The translations under genes and the position numbers were made by a program. The notes below the pieces were generated by a model. The model worked only from the letters and a program-made list of their open reading frames with translations. It searched no databases and was not told the DNA's origin. Below are positions 1 to 8,123 of a DNA stretch of 64,000 bases, piece after piece. The first letter of the stretch is position 1. Every line of letters starts with the position of its first letter. Source of the stretch: VRUE01 sp963742535 (GTDB lineage Bacteria > Actinomycetota > Thermoleophilia > Solirubrobacterales > 70-9); contig CAVUMC010000002.1 of the NCBI GenBank assembly GCA_963742535.1, positions 682,001 through 746,000 of the forward strand, written 5' to 3'.

Positions 1-146
1 AGCCAGCTTGGCTGACCCCGCTCGGCGTCGACGAAGCAGCCGTGGACCTGACCGATGCCGTCGCCGCCGACCTCATCGACGCCGTGGCCGCGCCAACTCC
101 GGACGTCCTCGAGCGAGACCGGCGCGGCGAGCGGCGAGTCAGTCAT
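1..146 (-). CDS. PRC-barrel domain protein (partial, runs off left edge)
   Basis: Only the first 48 codons are inside the window. Reading on the minus strand from an ATG at 146, the product starts MTDSPLAAPVSLEDV and continues with SWRGHGVDEVGG, IGQVHGCFVDAE and RGQPSWL. This is the pattern of the first strands of a PRC-barrel (a tryptophan-rich turn, then IG-x-V-x-x-x-x-VD). The start codon overlaps the end of the meaB-like gene (stop at 139-141), so the two are probably cotranscribed. PRC-barrels occur in RNA-processing and photosystem proteins and as stand-alone actinobacterial proteins of unknown role, so no specific function is assigned. Family call is moderate because most of the protein is missing. 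Confidence 0.6.
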   Translation of the reverse strand, partial: MTDSPLAAPVSLEDVRSWRGHGVDEVGGDGIGQVHGCFVDAERGQPSW

Positions 147-1101
147 CCGCCTGCCTCTCGAGCAGCTCCGAGGCGGCGGTGGCGGGATCGAGCTCGCGCC
201 GCACGACGCGTTCCAGCAACGCTGCGGTCTCCGGGTCGTCGGCCGCAGTCGCCTCCATGCGGCGGCGCATGCGCGAGGCGGCGATGCCGAGCACCTCGCT
301 GCGCAGGTTGCGGGCGCGGCGCTGCTCCAAGGTGCCCTCGGCCTCGATGTGCTCGCGGTGCTCGCGGATCGCCTCGGCCAGCTCCGCCACCCCCTCCCCG
401 CGAGCCGCCTCGGTGCGCAGGATCGGCACCTTCCAGCCTTCGGGATCGTGCGAGAGCGCCAGCACGCCGCGCACCTCGCGCACCATCGTGTCGGTCATCG
501 GGTGGTCGGCCTTGTTGACGACGATCACGTCGGGGATCTCCATGACGCCCGCCTTCAACGCTTGGATCGAGTCGCCGGATCCCGGCATCAGCGCCAGCAC
601 GATCGTGTCAGCGTGGTCGACGATGTCGATCTCGGCCTGGCCGACGCCAACCGTCTCGATCAGCACATCGTCCTTGCCGGCGGCGTCCATCGCCAGCGCC
701 ACCTGCAGGGCCGCCTCGGAGAGGCCGCCGAGGGCGCCGCGCGAGGCCATCGAGCGGATAAAGACACCGGGATCGAGGAAGTGGTCGGAGAGGCGGATGC
801 GGTCGCCGAGCAGGGCGCCCTGTGTGAAGGGGCTAGACGGGTCGATCGAGAGCACCGCGACCTGGCGCTCGGCCTTGCGCAGCTCGGCGGTCAGCGCCCC
901 GATCAGCGTGCTCTTGCCGACGCCGGGTGGGCCGGTGAAGCCGACGATCCGCGCCTTGCCCGTACGGGGGTAGACCTCGCGCACCAGCTCCCAGCCCGCC
1001 GGGTCGTCGGACTCGATCAACGTGATCGCCCGCGCCAGGGCGCGCTTGTCACCGGCGACGAGGCGCTCGGCGAGCGGTGCGGTCTTGGCAACGTCGGTCA
1101 C
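139..1101 (-). CDS. meaB: MeaB/ArgK-type G3E GTPase, methylmalonyl-CoA mutase chaperone
   Basis: 320 residues, GTG start at 1101. The P-loop GFTGPPGVGKST lies at residues 54-65, followed by DPSSPFTQGALLGDRIR, ETVGVGQAEIDI (Walker B/switch region) and the guanine-specificity motif NKAD, all characteristic of the MeaB/ArgK family. Known members bind coenzyme-B12-dependent methylmalonyl-CoA mutase, gate cofactor loading and protect it from inactivation. The length matches the family. No mutase gene is visible here; the partner must lie elsewhere. It overlaps the start of a PRC-barrel gene downstream and diverges from an acyltransferase gene 29 bases upstream. The older annotation arginine/ornithine transport ATPase for this family is not supported. 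Confidence 0.9.
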   Translation of the reverse strand: MTDVAKTAPLAERLVAGDKRALARAITLIESDDPAGWELVREVYPRTGKARIVGFTGPPGVGKSTLIGALTAELRKAERQVAVLSIDPSSPFTQGALLGDRIRLSDHFLDPGVFIRSMASRGALGGLSEAALQVALAMDAAGKDDVLIETVGVGQAEIDIVDHADTIVLALMPGSGDSIQALKAGVMEIPDVIVVNKADHPMTDTMVREVRGVLALSHDPEGWKVPILRTEAARGEGVAELAEAIREHREHIEAEGTLEQRRARNLRSEVLGIAASRMRRRMEATAADDPETAALLERVVRRELDPATAASELLERQADD

Positions 1102-1130
1102 GGATCGGTGAGTCTAGAGTTCCCGCCGCC

Positions 1131-1784
1131 GTGAATCGCACGATCCGCTTCCTCGCCCGCAACCGAATGCTGAACCGCCGATACGCGCGGCTCTACGGCC
1201 GCTACCTGTGGCGGCGGTTCTTCACCAGCGCCGGCCGGCGTTGGCGCACCAACGGACTCGTCTTCTTCGGTCCAGGCCTCGAACTGGAGATCTCCCCCCG
1301 GGGACAAGTCGAGTTCGGCCGCTTCGTCTGGCTCGGCGACCGGACCAAGGTTCGTTGTCACGAGGGTCGGGTCGAAATCGGGGCCAAAACGGTGATCGGC
1401 CAGGAGTGCACGATCTCCGCCTACCAGCGGGTGCGGATCGGCGAGCAGTGCGTGATTGCCGACCGGACGATGTTCATCGACTTCGACCACGGCGTGGTCG
1501 AAGTCGAGCGCCCAATCCGCCTGCAGGGCATCTACAAGCGCGACGTCGAGGTCGGCTCAAACGTCTGGATCGGTTATGGCGCCTGCATCCTGCGCGGCGT
1601 CAGCGTCGGTGACAACGCGATCGTCGGCACCAACGCGGTCGTCACCAAGGACGTGCCGGCCAACGCTGTCGTCGCCGGCATCCCCGCCCGCATCATCCGC
1701 ATGCGCGAGGCGCCGGAGCAGCTGCGCTGGCCCAACCCGGTCGAACCGGACCCGGCCGCCTGGACGACGCTGCAGCAGCCCTAG
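1131..1784 (+). CDS. Left-handed beta-helix (hexapeptide repeat) acyltransferase
   Basis: 217 residues from the GTG at 1131; the open frame continues upstream to 1077, but that would run into the divergent meaB start. The N-terminus is basic (VNRTIRFLARNRMLNRRYARLYGRYLWRR split by aromatic residues). From about residue 50 there are successive [LIV]-G-x4 hexapeptide turns (IGAKTVIGQECTIS, VRIGEQCVIADRT, VEVGSNVWIGYGACILRG), ending in the VVTKDVPANAVVAGIPAR motif of the WcaF/NodL/maltose O-acetyltransferase group. Such enzymes transfer acetyl or other acyl groups from CoA to sugars in polysaccharide or lipid-linked glycans. The substrate cannot be read from sequence. Its stop overlaps the lipoprotein gene tail-to-tail (CTAG). 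Confidence 0.8.
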   Translation: MNRTIRFLARNRMLNRRYARLYGRYLWRRFFTSAGRRWRTNGLVFFGPGLELEISPRGQVEFGRFVWLGDRTKVRCHEGRVEIGAKTVIGQECTISAYQRVRIGEQCVIADRTMFIDFDHGVVEVERPIRLQGIYKRDVEVGSNVWIGYGACILRGVSVGDNAIVGTNAVVTKDVPANAVVAGIPARIIRMREAPEQLRWPNPVEPDPAAWTTLQQP

Positions 1785-2263
1785 ATCGGGTATTCCACCC
1801 CGTCCACGAGCCAGTGGCCGTGCTCCTTGCGCAGCCACACTGGGCGCCTCATGGCAGCACCGTCGATGAAAACCGTTGCCTGGTCGCCGTCAACAGTCAC
1901 TTCCAAGACTTTGGGTTCGGATGCTCCCCAAATGGTCACCGCGTTGGGGTTCGGCTTCCAGGCAAGCGGCGTGTTGTCGCTGTGGAGCCACATCTCTTCG
2001 CAGTTCTTTGCGGGGCTCCAGTTCGGATATTCCGCATGTGGGTTGTGGTTTTCCGCATCCATCAGTTTGCAGGCCGCCGCAATATCGCCGCCCTGCATTA
2101 GTCCGAGCCAGCGGACGGCGACGTGCTGGGCCTCGAGTTGATCCGCGCTGGGGGCCGTGGACCCACCGCAAGAAGTAATGGTCAGGGCGACTCCCGCCAA
2201 GGCAAAGGCATACCCGAGAGCGCGAATGATGGAGCGAGTCACGGTCGCGTCAGTCTCCAACAT
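1781..2263 (-). CDS. Putative secreted lipoprotein, NTF2-like/DUF4878-type size
   Basis: About 160 residues. From the ATG at 2263 (or the in-frame GTG at 2242, giving a more usual signal length) the protein has basic residues, a hydrophobic stretch (ALGYAFALAGVALTI) and the lipobox ITSC, so it should be lipidated and exported. The mature part carries AVRWLGLMQGGDIAAACKLM and ends in an acidic/aromatic segment with WLRKEHGHWLVDGVEYPI. That is reminiscent of small lipoproteins with an NTF2-like fold that end in a W-x-V-D strand; this resemblance is an inference. No enzyme motif is visible. It converges on the acyltransferase gene with a 4-base overlap. Confidence 0.6.
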   Translation of the reverse strand: MLETDATVTRSIIRALGYAFALAGVALTITSCGGSTAPSADQLEAQHVAVRWLGLMQGGDIAAACKLMDAENHNPHAEYPNWSPAKNCEEMWLHSDNTPLAWKPNPNAVTIWGASEPKVLEVTVDGDQATVFIDGAAMRRPVWLRKEHGHWLVDGVEYPI

Positions 2264-2391
2264 CGACCCTGCCAGATCTGATCGCCTCACGCTTGGCGCT
2301 GCTGGCCGCCTTCGCGGTTCTCTGCTTGCTTTCGCGACGAGGCCTTCCGCACCCACCTACGGTTGGTGTGGAGGCGCCGCGCGCAAGGCGA

Positions 2392-2673
2392 TCAGTCTGG
2401 GCTCGCGGCGCGGGCGAGCGAGAAACTGCCGGCGTTGACGCTGGCGGGGGTCCAGTCGATCCCCTCGATCAGCGCAGCCGGAGGGACGCCGAGGGCGCCG
2501 GCCAGCTTCACCAGAGTGTCGATGCGGGCGACCCGCAGGCCGCGCTCGAGCTGGCTGATCTCGGTCCGGTGCAGGGAAGCGCGGATGCCGAGCTCCTCCT
2601 GCGAGAGCTTGGCCTTCTCACGGCAGCGAGCAAGGTTTTCTCCAAAAATGGCAGCGATACCCACGGGCAGCAT
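2392..2673 (-). CDS. XRE-family helix-turn-helix transcriptional regulator
   Basis: 93 residues, ATG at 2673. Residues about 11-70 form a Cro/C1-type HTH: FGENLARCREKAKLSQEELG (helices 1-2), IRASLHRTEISQLERGLR (recognition helix), then VARIDTLVKLAGALGVPPAAL. The C-terminal 20 residues are a short unstructured tail. Single-domain XRE proteins of this size act as repressors or activators; its targets are unknown and no operon partner is adjacent. The 150 bases upstream (2674-2824) contain no gene I can support and should hold its promoter. Confidence 0.8.
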   Translation of the reverse strand: MLPVGIAAIFGENLARCREKAKLSQEELGIRASLHRTEISQLERGLRVARIDTLVKLAGALGVPPAALIEGIDWTPASVNAGSFSLARAASPD

Positions 2674-2824
2674 TTATCTCCCTTTCCAGCGCAAAAGTCC
2701 ACATTGGGGGCGCGGAAGCCAGGGCAAGGGCGAACTGCCGCGACAAGATCCTCAACGCCAAGGTAACCGCGCCACGACCGACGACGCAGACAGAAACTCT
2801 CGGCGACAAAAACGTTGCAGTTCG

Positions 2825-4021
2825 CTAGGCCGGGCCGAGCTTGGCGCCGGCGAGGCCGGCGTAGACCGCGGCGGTCTGCTCGGCGACGTCGCCCCAGTCG
2901 AACCGACGCAGGTGCTCGTAGGCTTCGGCGACGAGGCTGCGGCCGAGCTCGTCGTCAGAGAGGACGCGGATCGCCACCTCGGCCAGCGCTTCGGGATCGT
3001 GGGCGCGGAAGCGCAGGCCGACGTCCTCGTGCGGCACCACCTCGCGCAGGCCGCCGGTGTCGGCGACGATGCAGGGACAGCCCGAAGCCATCGCCTCGAG
3101 GGCGACCAGGCCGAAAGGCTCGTAGATCGAAGGCACCACGGTGAGGTCGGCGATCCGGTAGAGCGAGTGCAGGACGTCGTCGCCGATCCAGCCGAGGAAG
3201 GTGCCGTGCTCCATCAGACCGAGCTCTTCCGCCTGTTTGTGCAGCTCGGCCTCGTGGGTGCCGGAGCCGGCGATCAGGAAACGTGTGCCGGGGACCTCTT
3301 CGATCAGGCGGGGCATCGCCTCGAGCGCGAGCTGGAAGCCCTTCTCGTAGACGAGGCGGCCGATCAGCAGCACCAGCTTCTCCTCCGGCGCGGCGAACTC
3401 GGCGCGCAGCCGGGTCAGCTCGGCGGGATCTTGCGGCTGCAGGTCGTCGGGGTCGATGCCGTTGGGGATGACCGAGACCCGCCCCTCGTCGACGCCGAAG
3501 ATGTCGGCGATCTGCTCGCGCATGTAGTGCGAACAGGCGATCACCCGGTCAGAGCGGTTGGTGATCCAGCGCTCGACCCCGTGGATGTAGGTCTGCGGGT
3601 GCTTGTCGACCCAGCCTTGGTGGCGACCGTGCTCGGTGGCGTGGATCGTCGTCACCAACGGCGCGTCAAAGCGTTTCGCCAAATGGTCTCCCGCGTTGGC
3701 GACGAGCCAGTCGTGACCGTGGACGAGGTCGAAGCTGTAGCGGTCGCCGAGCTCGACCCCGGCGGCGAGCATGTCGGAGTTCATCCGCTCGACCCAGGCG
3801 ACGAACTCGCCGAGGTCGGTCGGTCGCTTCGGCTCGCGGATGCGGTGGATCGTCACTCCCCCGCGCCGCTCTTCCGCCGGCGACTCCTCGCCGCCGCGGG
3901 TGAGCACGTGGACCTCGACGTCGCGATCGACCAGCGCCTCGGAGAGCTTGCGCACGTGACGAGCGAGGCCGCCCTCGATCAGCGGCGGGTACTCCCAGGA
4001 AAGGATGAGTACGCGGGTCAC
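2825..4021 (-). CDS. GT4 family alpha-glucosyltransferase (Rv3032-like glucan elongation)
   Basis: 398 residues, GTG start at 4021 overlapping the stop of the GH57 gene (GTGA). The N-terminus ILSWEYPPLIEGGLARHV is the glycogen-synthase-like/GT4 donor-site entry loop, and the C-terminal half has VPSIYEPFGLVALEAMASG with the EX7E donor-binding motif. No signal peptide is seen, so it is cytosolic. In mycobacteria the neighbour set methyltransferase (Rv3030), GH57 protein (Rv3031) and this GT4 (Rv3032) is implicated in the alpha-1,4-glucan of 6-O-methylglucose lipopolysaccharide; the order here is the same. Family assignment is firm; the exact product is inferred from context. A role in ordinary glycogen synthesis is the main alternative. 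Confidence 0.85.
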   Translation of the reverse strand: MTRVLILSWEYPPLIEGGLARHVRKLSEALVDRDVEVHVLTRGGEESPAEERRGGVTIHRIREPKRPTDLGEFVAWVERMNSDMLAAGVELGDRYSFDLVHGHDWLVANAGDHLAKRFDAPLVTTIHATEHGRHQGWVDKHPQTYIHGVERWITNRSDRVIACSHYMREQIADIFGVDEGRVSVIPNGIDPDDLQPQDPAELTRLRAEFAAPEEKLVLLIGRLVYEKGFQLALEAMPRLIEEVPGTRFLIAGSGTHEAELHKQAEELGLMEHGTFLGWIGDDVLHSLYRIADLTVVPSIYEPFGLVALEAMASGCPCIVADTGGLREVVPHEDVGLRFRAHDPEALAEVAIRVLSDDELGRSLVAEAYEHLRRFDWGDVAEQTAAVYAGLAGAKLGPA

Positions 4022-5433
4022 GGTTGCAGCAGCGGCGAGAGGCTCAGGTCAGGGGCTAGGGCGCGCATGCGCGGGTCGGCGATGGCCGGGGAGTCTATGG
4101 CCTCCAGCGCGGCATGGGAATGGGAAATCGCCCGCAGGAAGGCGTAGTCACCCGCCTGGCGGCGCTGGTCGAGGAAGGCCCAGTCGCTCGCTTGGGTGGC
4201 GAGCAGCTCGCGCACGGCGCGCTCCGCGCCGGCACCGCGGAGACCGGCGGAGAGCGCTCGCGCCACCCGCAGCTCCAAACGCCGCGCTCCCCAGGCGAGG
4301 TCTTCGACCGGCCGCGAGTCCCAGGTGCGCAGGTCCTTCTCCTCGCCCCAGGTCGAGGCGCGCAGCGGGCGTTGCAGCGGCTCGTGCTCGGCCAGCGCCT
4401 CGGGCACGGTGAGCAGGCGCACGCTGGCGGCCTCAGCCCCGGCGAGAACCTCGCGCAGCCAGATCACCCCCTCCGACCACCAGTGGCCGAGCAACTCGGT
4501 GTCGATCGCGAAGACGAGCAGGCCGCGGCGGCCATCGTGACCGGCGCTGTACTCGCGGAGGCGAGCCGCGGTCGAGGCGAGAAACTCGCCGGCCTGGCGC
4601 CGCGCCACCGCCTCCGCCGCCACCGGGTCATAGCCGCCCCCACCCACCTTCCAGATCCGCACCCCGCGCAGCGACTCGCCGGCAAACTGGGCGTGGGCGG
4701 GGTCGGAGGGGTAGCCACTGAGCGACCAGAGCCACTGGATCGCCTCCCAATCGATCGGCAAGGCGACCGGCCCAGCCTCGGTCGCGATCGGCGCCAGTGC
4801 CTCCAGGGGCTCCTGATGGCGGCTTTGGTCGACGAAGAACCACTCCACGCCCTGCTCGGCCAGTTGCCACTCGAGGCCCGGCTCATAGGCACACTCCGGC
4901 AGCCAGAAGCCGCCATCCCAGCCGAAGCGGCGACGATGGGAGCGCAGGCCGGCGTCGATCTGCAGCCGCACCCCCTCGCGCGTCGCCAGCAACGGCAGCA
5001 CTGCGTGCGTCGCGGCGGAGGAGGCAAGGGCGATCCGGCCGCTCGCGACCGCCTCCTGGAAGGGCCGCAGGGGTTCCCCCCCGTGCGCATCGAGCAACTC
5101 GAGTGCGCGGCTGTAGCGCCGCAGCTCGGCCCGGCAGGCCTCGACGCACTCGGCGTCGACCTCGTCGATGTCGGCTTCCGCGGCGCCCACCCGCCAATCG
5201 ACCAGGAAGCGGCGCAGGCGCTCCTTGACGCCGGCGTCCTCGAGCTGGTCGCCAAGAACAGGCGTGATCGTCATCGTCAACCGCTCCGCCACCTCCAGCA
5301 CCGGCAGGTAGGAGCGAATCACCGCGTCAAACAGCCACTCCTCGCCGAACGGGTAGGTGCCGAAGCCCTCGACGTAGGGCATGTGGGAGTGGAGGACGAT
5401 GGCGAGGTCGCCGGCGCTCTCCTCAACTGACAT
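4018..5433 (-). CDS. GH57 family glycoside hydrolase / 1,4-alpha-glucan branching enzyme (Rv3031-like)
   Basis: 471 residues from the ATG at 5433, which overlaps the end of the methyltransferase gene by 11 bases. The open frame extends further upstream, but there the opposite-frame methyltransferase is clearly the coding one. Conserved GH57 regions are seen: LHSHMPYVEGFGTYPFGEEW (region 1), FWLPECAYEP with the candidate nucleophile Glu (region 3), and FAIDTELLGHWW with the candidate acid/base Asp (region 4). The C-terminal helical domain contains the DLRTWDSR segment seen in bacterial GH57 branching enzymes. Length is slightly under the usual 520. It probably introduces alpha-1,6 branches or trims the glucan made by the adjacent GT4. 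Confidence 0.85.
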   Translation of the reverse strand: MSVEESAGDLAIVLHSHMPYVEGFGTYPFGEEWLFDAVIRSYLPVLEVAERLTMTITPVLGDQLEDAGVKERLRRFLVDWRVGAAEADIDEVDAECVEACRAELRRYSRALELLDAHGGEPLRPFQEAVASGRIALASSAATHAVLPLLATREGVRLQIDAGLRSHRRRFGWDGGFWLPECAYEPGLEWQLAEQGVEWFFVDQSRHQEPLEALAPIATEAGPVALPIDWEAIQWLWSLSGYPSDPAHAQFAGESLRGVRIWKVGGGGYDPVAAEAVARRQAGEFLASTAARLREYSAGHDGRRGLLVFAIDTELLGHWWSEGVIWLREVLAGAEAASVRLLTVPEALAEHEPLQRPLRASTWGEEKDLRTWDSRPVEDLAWGARRLELRVARALSAGLRGAGAERAVRELLATQASDWAFLDQRRQAGDYAFLRAISHSHAALEAIDSPAIADPRMRALAPDLSLSPLLQP

Positions 5434-6187
5434 GACAGACGGCGAGGAAGTCGAGCGCGCGATCGAGGTTCCCCGGTTGAAGCTTGAAGTCCGAAGCGGC
5501 GATCGCCGGCGTGAAGCGGTCGTAGAAGGGAGCGGTGAGGTGCAGCGCCTTGTGGACGCTGTCCCAGCCCAGCTTGATCGCGATCTCGTGGGCGCGCAGC
5601 TTGCGGGCGTGGAAGAGGCCCAGCATTTCGACCCGCGGGAAGTGCGCCTCGCAGAGCTGGCGAAACTCCTCAGCCCGGTACTCGCGCACGTGCCAGGGGT
5701 TGTCCGACTTCTCCGCCCCGGGCGGGGCGAGGGTGAGCAGGTTCGGAGTGGAGACGAAGGCGACGCCGTCCGGGGAAAGCATCGAGCGGAAGTGATCGAG
5801 GATCGCGCCCGCGTCCTGCACGTGCTCGATCGTCTGCAGGAAGACGACGGCATCAGAAGGCTCGGCGAAGCTTTCGACCAGGTCGCGCTCGTAGCGCAGG
5901 TTGGGACGGACGTAGCGCAGGCGGGCGTGCTCGTGCGCCTCCGGGTTGGCGTCGACGCCGACGACGGAAGCGGCGGTGCCGGCGAGCGTGTTTGAGCCGT
6001 AGCCCTCGCCGCAGGCCATGTCTACCACGCGCTTCCCCACCACCCGCGCCGCGATCCACTCATAGACGACCAGGTGGCGGCGGTACCAGTAGTTCTCCTC
6101 CGGCACGTCCGGCAGCGTGCGCTCGCCGGTCAGCGGCAAGGCCGGCACGCCCTCCGGCTGGTTCTGCTGCAGGTATTCACGACTCAC
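5423..6187 (-). CDS. Class I SAM-dependent methyltransferase (Rv3030-like)
   Basis: 254 residues. Motif I is VVDMACGEGYGSNTLA at about residues 54-69, followed by VVGVDANPEA (acidic loop), the post-I motif FLQTIEHVQD and MLSPDGVAFVSTPN. A conserved feature of this subgroup is the N-terminal LPLTGERTLPDVPEENYWYRRHLVVYEWI. As first gene of the methyltransferase-GH57-GT4 operon it is the likely equivalent of mycobacterial Rv3030, proposed to methylate glucose units of methylglucose lipopolysaccharide. Acceptor position and substrate are inference. It is divergently arranged relative to a second methyltransferase that starts 70 bases away on the other strand. Confidence 0.8.
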   Translation of the reverse strand: MSREYLQQNQPEGVPALPLTGERTLPDVPEENYWYRRHLVVYEWIAARVVGKRVVDMACGEGYGSNTLAGTAASVVGVDANPEAHEHARLRYVRPNLRYERDLVESFAEPSDAVVFLQTIEHVQDAGAILDHFRSMLSPDGVAFVSTPNLLTLAPPGAEKSDNPWHVREYRAEEFRQLCEAHFPRVEMLGLFHARKLRAHEIAIKLGWDSVHKALHLTAPFYDRFTPAIAASDFKLQPGNLDRALDFLAVCHVS

Positions 6188-6256
6188 AGAGGCCGGGACG
6201 CTATTGAGCGGCCAGCAACCCGTGCGTTACGCCAATCCCGCGTAGAGTTCCGCGCC

Positions 6257-7174
6257 ATGCCAGCCTCCCCCACAGCCACGCACGAGCACATCAAGGACGT
6301 CAACACCCGCTACCACGACGCCGCCGCCCACGAATACGACGCCAAGTGGGGAATCGACTTCGGCGAGACCGGCCAGGATCAGGTGCGGCAGAAGCTGGTC
6401 AAGGCACTCGGTGGACAGAAGCGGGCAAGCTTCCCTCAGGCGCTCGAGATCGGCTCGGGCACCGGTTACTTCTCGCTCAACCTGGTCCAGCTAGGTGTGA
6501 TCGAGAAGCTGACCGCAACCGACATCTCGCCGGGGATGCTGAGTCAGCTCGCCACCACTGCCGAGGGGCTCGGGCTCGAGGTAAAGACGGTGCGCACCGA
6601 GGCAGAGGTGCTGCCCTTCGCCAACGAGAGCTTCGACCTCGTCTTCGGCCACGCCGTTCTCCACCACATCCCCGACCTCGACAAGGCCTTCGCCGAATTT
6701 CGCCGCGTGCTGCGGCCGGGCGGCGCGATCGCCTTCGCCGGTGAGCCCTCCCGCTACGGCGACCGCTTGGCGGCGCTGCCGAAGCGCGCCGGGATGTTTG
6801 CCGCGCCGGCCTGGCGCCGGGTCGTCCGCGCCCAGCCGCGGGCGATCGCCGAGGCCGAGCAGTCCGACGGCCACGCGCTCGAGGGCGAGGTCGACGTCCA
6901 CGCCTTCGCCCCGGCCGACCTGCGCCGCCTCTTGCGCGACGCCGGCTTCGAGAACCGCCACGTCGGCGGCGAGGAGCTGCTCGCCAACGCCTGGGGCTGG
7001 GGCCTGCGGACAGTCGAGTCGAGCGCCGAGCCCGAATCGATCTCCTGGGCCTGGCGCCGCTTCGCCTTCCGCAGCTACATGGCGCTGCAGAAGGTCGACA
7101 GCACCGTGCTCGAGCCCTACCTGCCCGCCGAGCTCTTCTACAACCTGCTCGTCTCCGCCCGCAAGCCGACTTAA
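6257..7174 (+). CDS. Class I SAM-dependent methyltransferase (UbiE/Methyltransf_11 type)
   Basis: 305 residues from the ATG at 6257; the frame is open upstream to 6074 but that part overlaps the divergent methyltransferase. Motif I is ALEIGSGTGYFSLNL, then LTATDISPGMLSQL, LPFANESFDLVFGHAVLHHI and EFRRVLRPGGAIAFAGEPSR, a textbook Methyltransf_11 order. The remaining 150 residues form a helical C-terminal extension (WRRFAFRSYMALQKVDS) not typical of UbiE itself, suggesting a polyketide-like, lipid or quinone substrate. Its closeness to the glucan operon could mean a shared pathway but they are on opposite strands. Substrate unknown. Confidence 0.75.
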   Translation: MPASPTATHEHIKDVNTRYHDAAAHEYDAKWGIDFGETGQDQVRQKLVKALGGQKRASFPQALEIGSGTGYFSLNLVQLGVIEKLTATDISPGMLSQLATTAEGLGLEVKTVRTEAEVLPFANESFDLVFGHAVLHHIPDLDKAFAEFRRVLRPGGAIAFAGEPSRYGDRLAALPKRAGMFAAPAWRRVVRAQPRAIAEAEQSDGHALEGEVDVHAFAPADLRRLLRDAGFENRHVGGEELLANAWGWGLRTVESSAEPESISWAWRRFAFRSYMALQKVDSTVLEPYLPAELFYNLLVSARKPT

Positions 7175-7180
7175 CTCTTC

Positions 7181-7222
7181 GGTGATGCATCACCCGGGTT
7201 GGCACCCCGGTAATGCATCATC
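7181..7222. repeat. Imperfect palindrome/hairpin containing the stop codon of the DUF559 gene
   Basis: Arms GATGCATCACCCGGGT (7184-7199) and ACCCCGGTAATGCATC (7204-7219) are complementary at 14 of 16 positions around a 4-base centre. The right arm and its flank match one half of the perfect palindrome at 8101-8144 at 19 of 20 positions. Read on the minus strand the two copies form 20-bp direct repeats bracketing the DUF559 gene. The TGA stop (7218-7220) lies inside this hairpin. It could also act as a terminator between two convergent genes. Confidence 0.8.
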
Positions 7223-8123
7223 GAAGCCGTGACGTAACCGCCTTTAGGGTCGCGACGGTCCGCTCCGATTCGAAGTTGACCTGAAAGGCGGTGAAGCGAA
7301 GGACTGTGAGGCCGGCTGCGGTGTGCGTCTGATCGCGGAGACGATCCTCCTTCTGCTGCGAAGGGGTGCGGTGATAAACCAGGCCATCCGTCTCTACGAC
7401 GAGACCAAGGGCAGGCCAATAAAAGTCGACGCGATATTCGTTCAACCAGGCCTGAGTTCGTGGGCTTGGCAAATTCGCGCGGTTGACGAGGCGCAGGAAA
7501 CGCCGCTCCAGCTCGGAGTCGGTGAGCTTAAACGTCGGCGCATCGAGCATCGAGCGCAGTCGCCTGATGCCGGGTCGTCTCCGCGTGTTGTCGAGCGCCG
7601 CACGCAGCGCTTCCGGGTCGATCAGGTCGAGACGGTCCGCCTCGCGTATCGCGCGCTCAAGCAAAGGGTCGGACAACTCACAGGCGAGGTCGATGAGCGT
7701 GTCGACCGGATCGGTGACCGGTACGCCTCTGACCCGCGGTCGCGCATCGGGTGCGAGGTCTAGGCGCCGGTGCGCCCGAATCCCGGGCCGACGCCGAAAC
7801 ACCCCGGTCGGGACCACCACGTCGAGGCGATCACGCCACCCAACCATGCCCCAAAGCCAACCCGCGCCCAGATGGCTGATACACGCATGAGCTCCACAAC
7901 TCAGCGCGGCTGCTGTTAGCAATCCCTCTCGACTTGCCTCCGGCCGCCCTACCGCATATACGCCCTTCCACAGCCTGTAGAGCCGACCGCTACGCAACCG
8001 GTGTTCGATTGCCTCCTCACCAAACCCAAGGGCCATCAATTGTCCGCGCGTAATCACCCCGTGCTGGAGACGAACCAGCTGCCACGCCTCAGCTGAGCCT
8101 CGATGAAGCATTACCGGGGTCAT
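7218..8123 (-). CDS. AbiEi-type winged-helix plus DUF559 (VSR-like endonuclease) protein
   Basis: 301 residues, ATG at 8123. Residues about 10-75 (AWQLVRLQHGVITRGQLMALGFGEEAIEHRL, then RLYRLWKGVYAVG) match the AbiEi antitoxin winged-helix domain. The C-terminal 110 residues (LTDSELERRFLRLVNRANLPSP, VDFYWPALGLVVETDG, YHRTPSQQKEDRLRDQTHTAAGLTVLRFT) match DUF559, a PD-(D/E)XK-like fold related to very-short-patch-repair endonuclease; the E of the first block, the VDFYWP aspartate and VVETDG are the likely metal ligands. No AbiEii toxin is adjacent. The start codon is the exact centre of a perfect palindrome and the stop lies in a related hairpin, so gene and repeats look like one cassette. Biological role unknown. 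Confidence 0.85.
   Translation of the reverse strand: MTPVMLHRGSAEAWQLVRLQHGVITRGQLMALGFGEEAIEHRLRSGRLYRLWKGVYAVGRPEASREGLLTAAALSCGAHACISHLGAGWLWGMVGWRDRLDVVVPTGVFRRRPGIRAHRRLDLAPDARPRVRGVPVTDPVDTLIDLACELSDPLLERAIREADRLDLIDPEALRAALDNTRRRPGIRRLRSMLDAPTFKLTDSELERRFLRLVNRANLPSPRTQAWLNEYRVDFYWPALGLVVETDGLVYHRTPSQQKEDRLRDQTHTAAGLTVLRFTAFQVNFESERTVATLKAVTSRLR

Noticed and set aside
2363..4147. Open frame of nearly 600 codons on the plus strand
   Set aside because: It is the antisense shadow of the GT4 gene; composition is Arg/Ala/Val-Glu-Asp nonsense without motifs, and the opposite strand has a clear enzyme.
5434..5853. N-terminal extension of the GH57 gene
   Set aside because: The 140 extra residues are Ser/Arg/Thr-rich and overlap the methyltransferase gene in another frame; ATG 5433 fits homologues.
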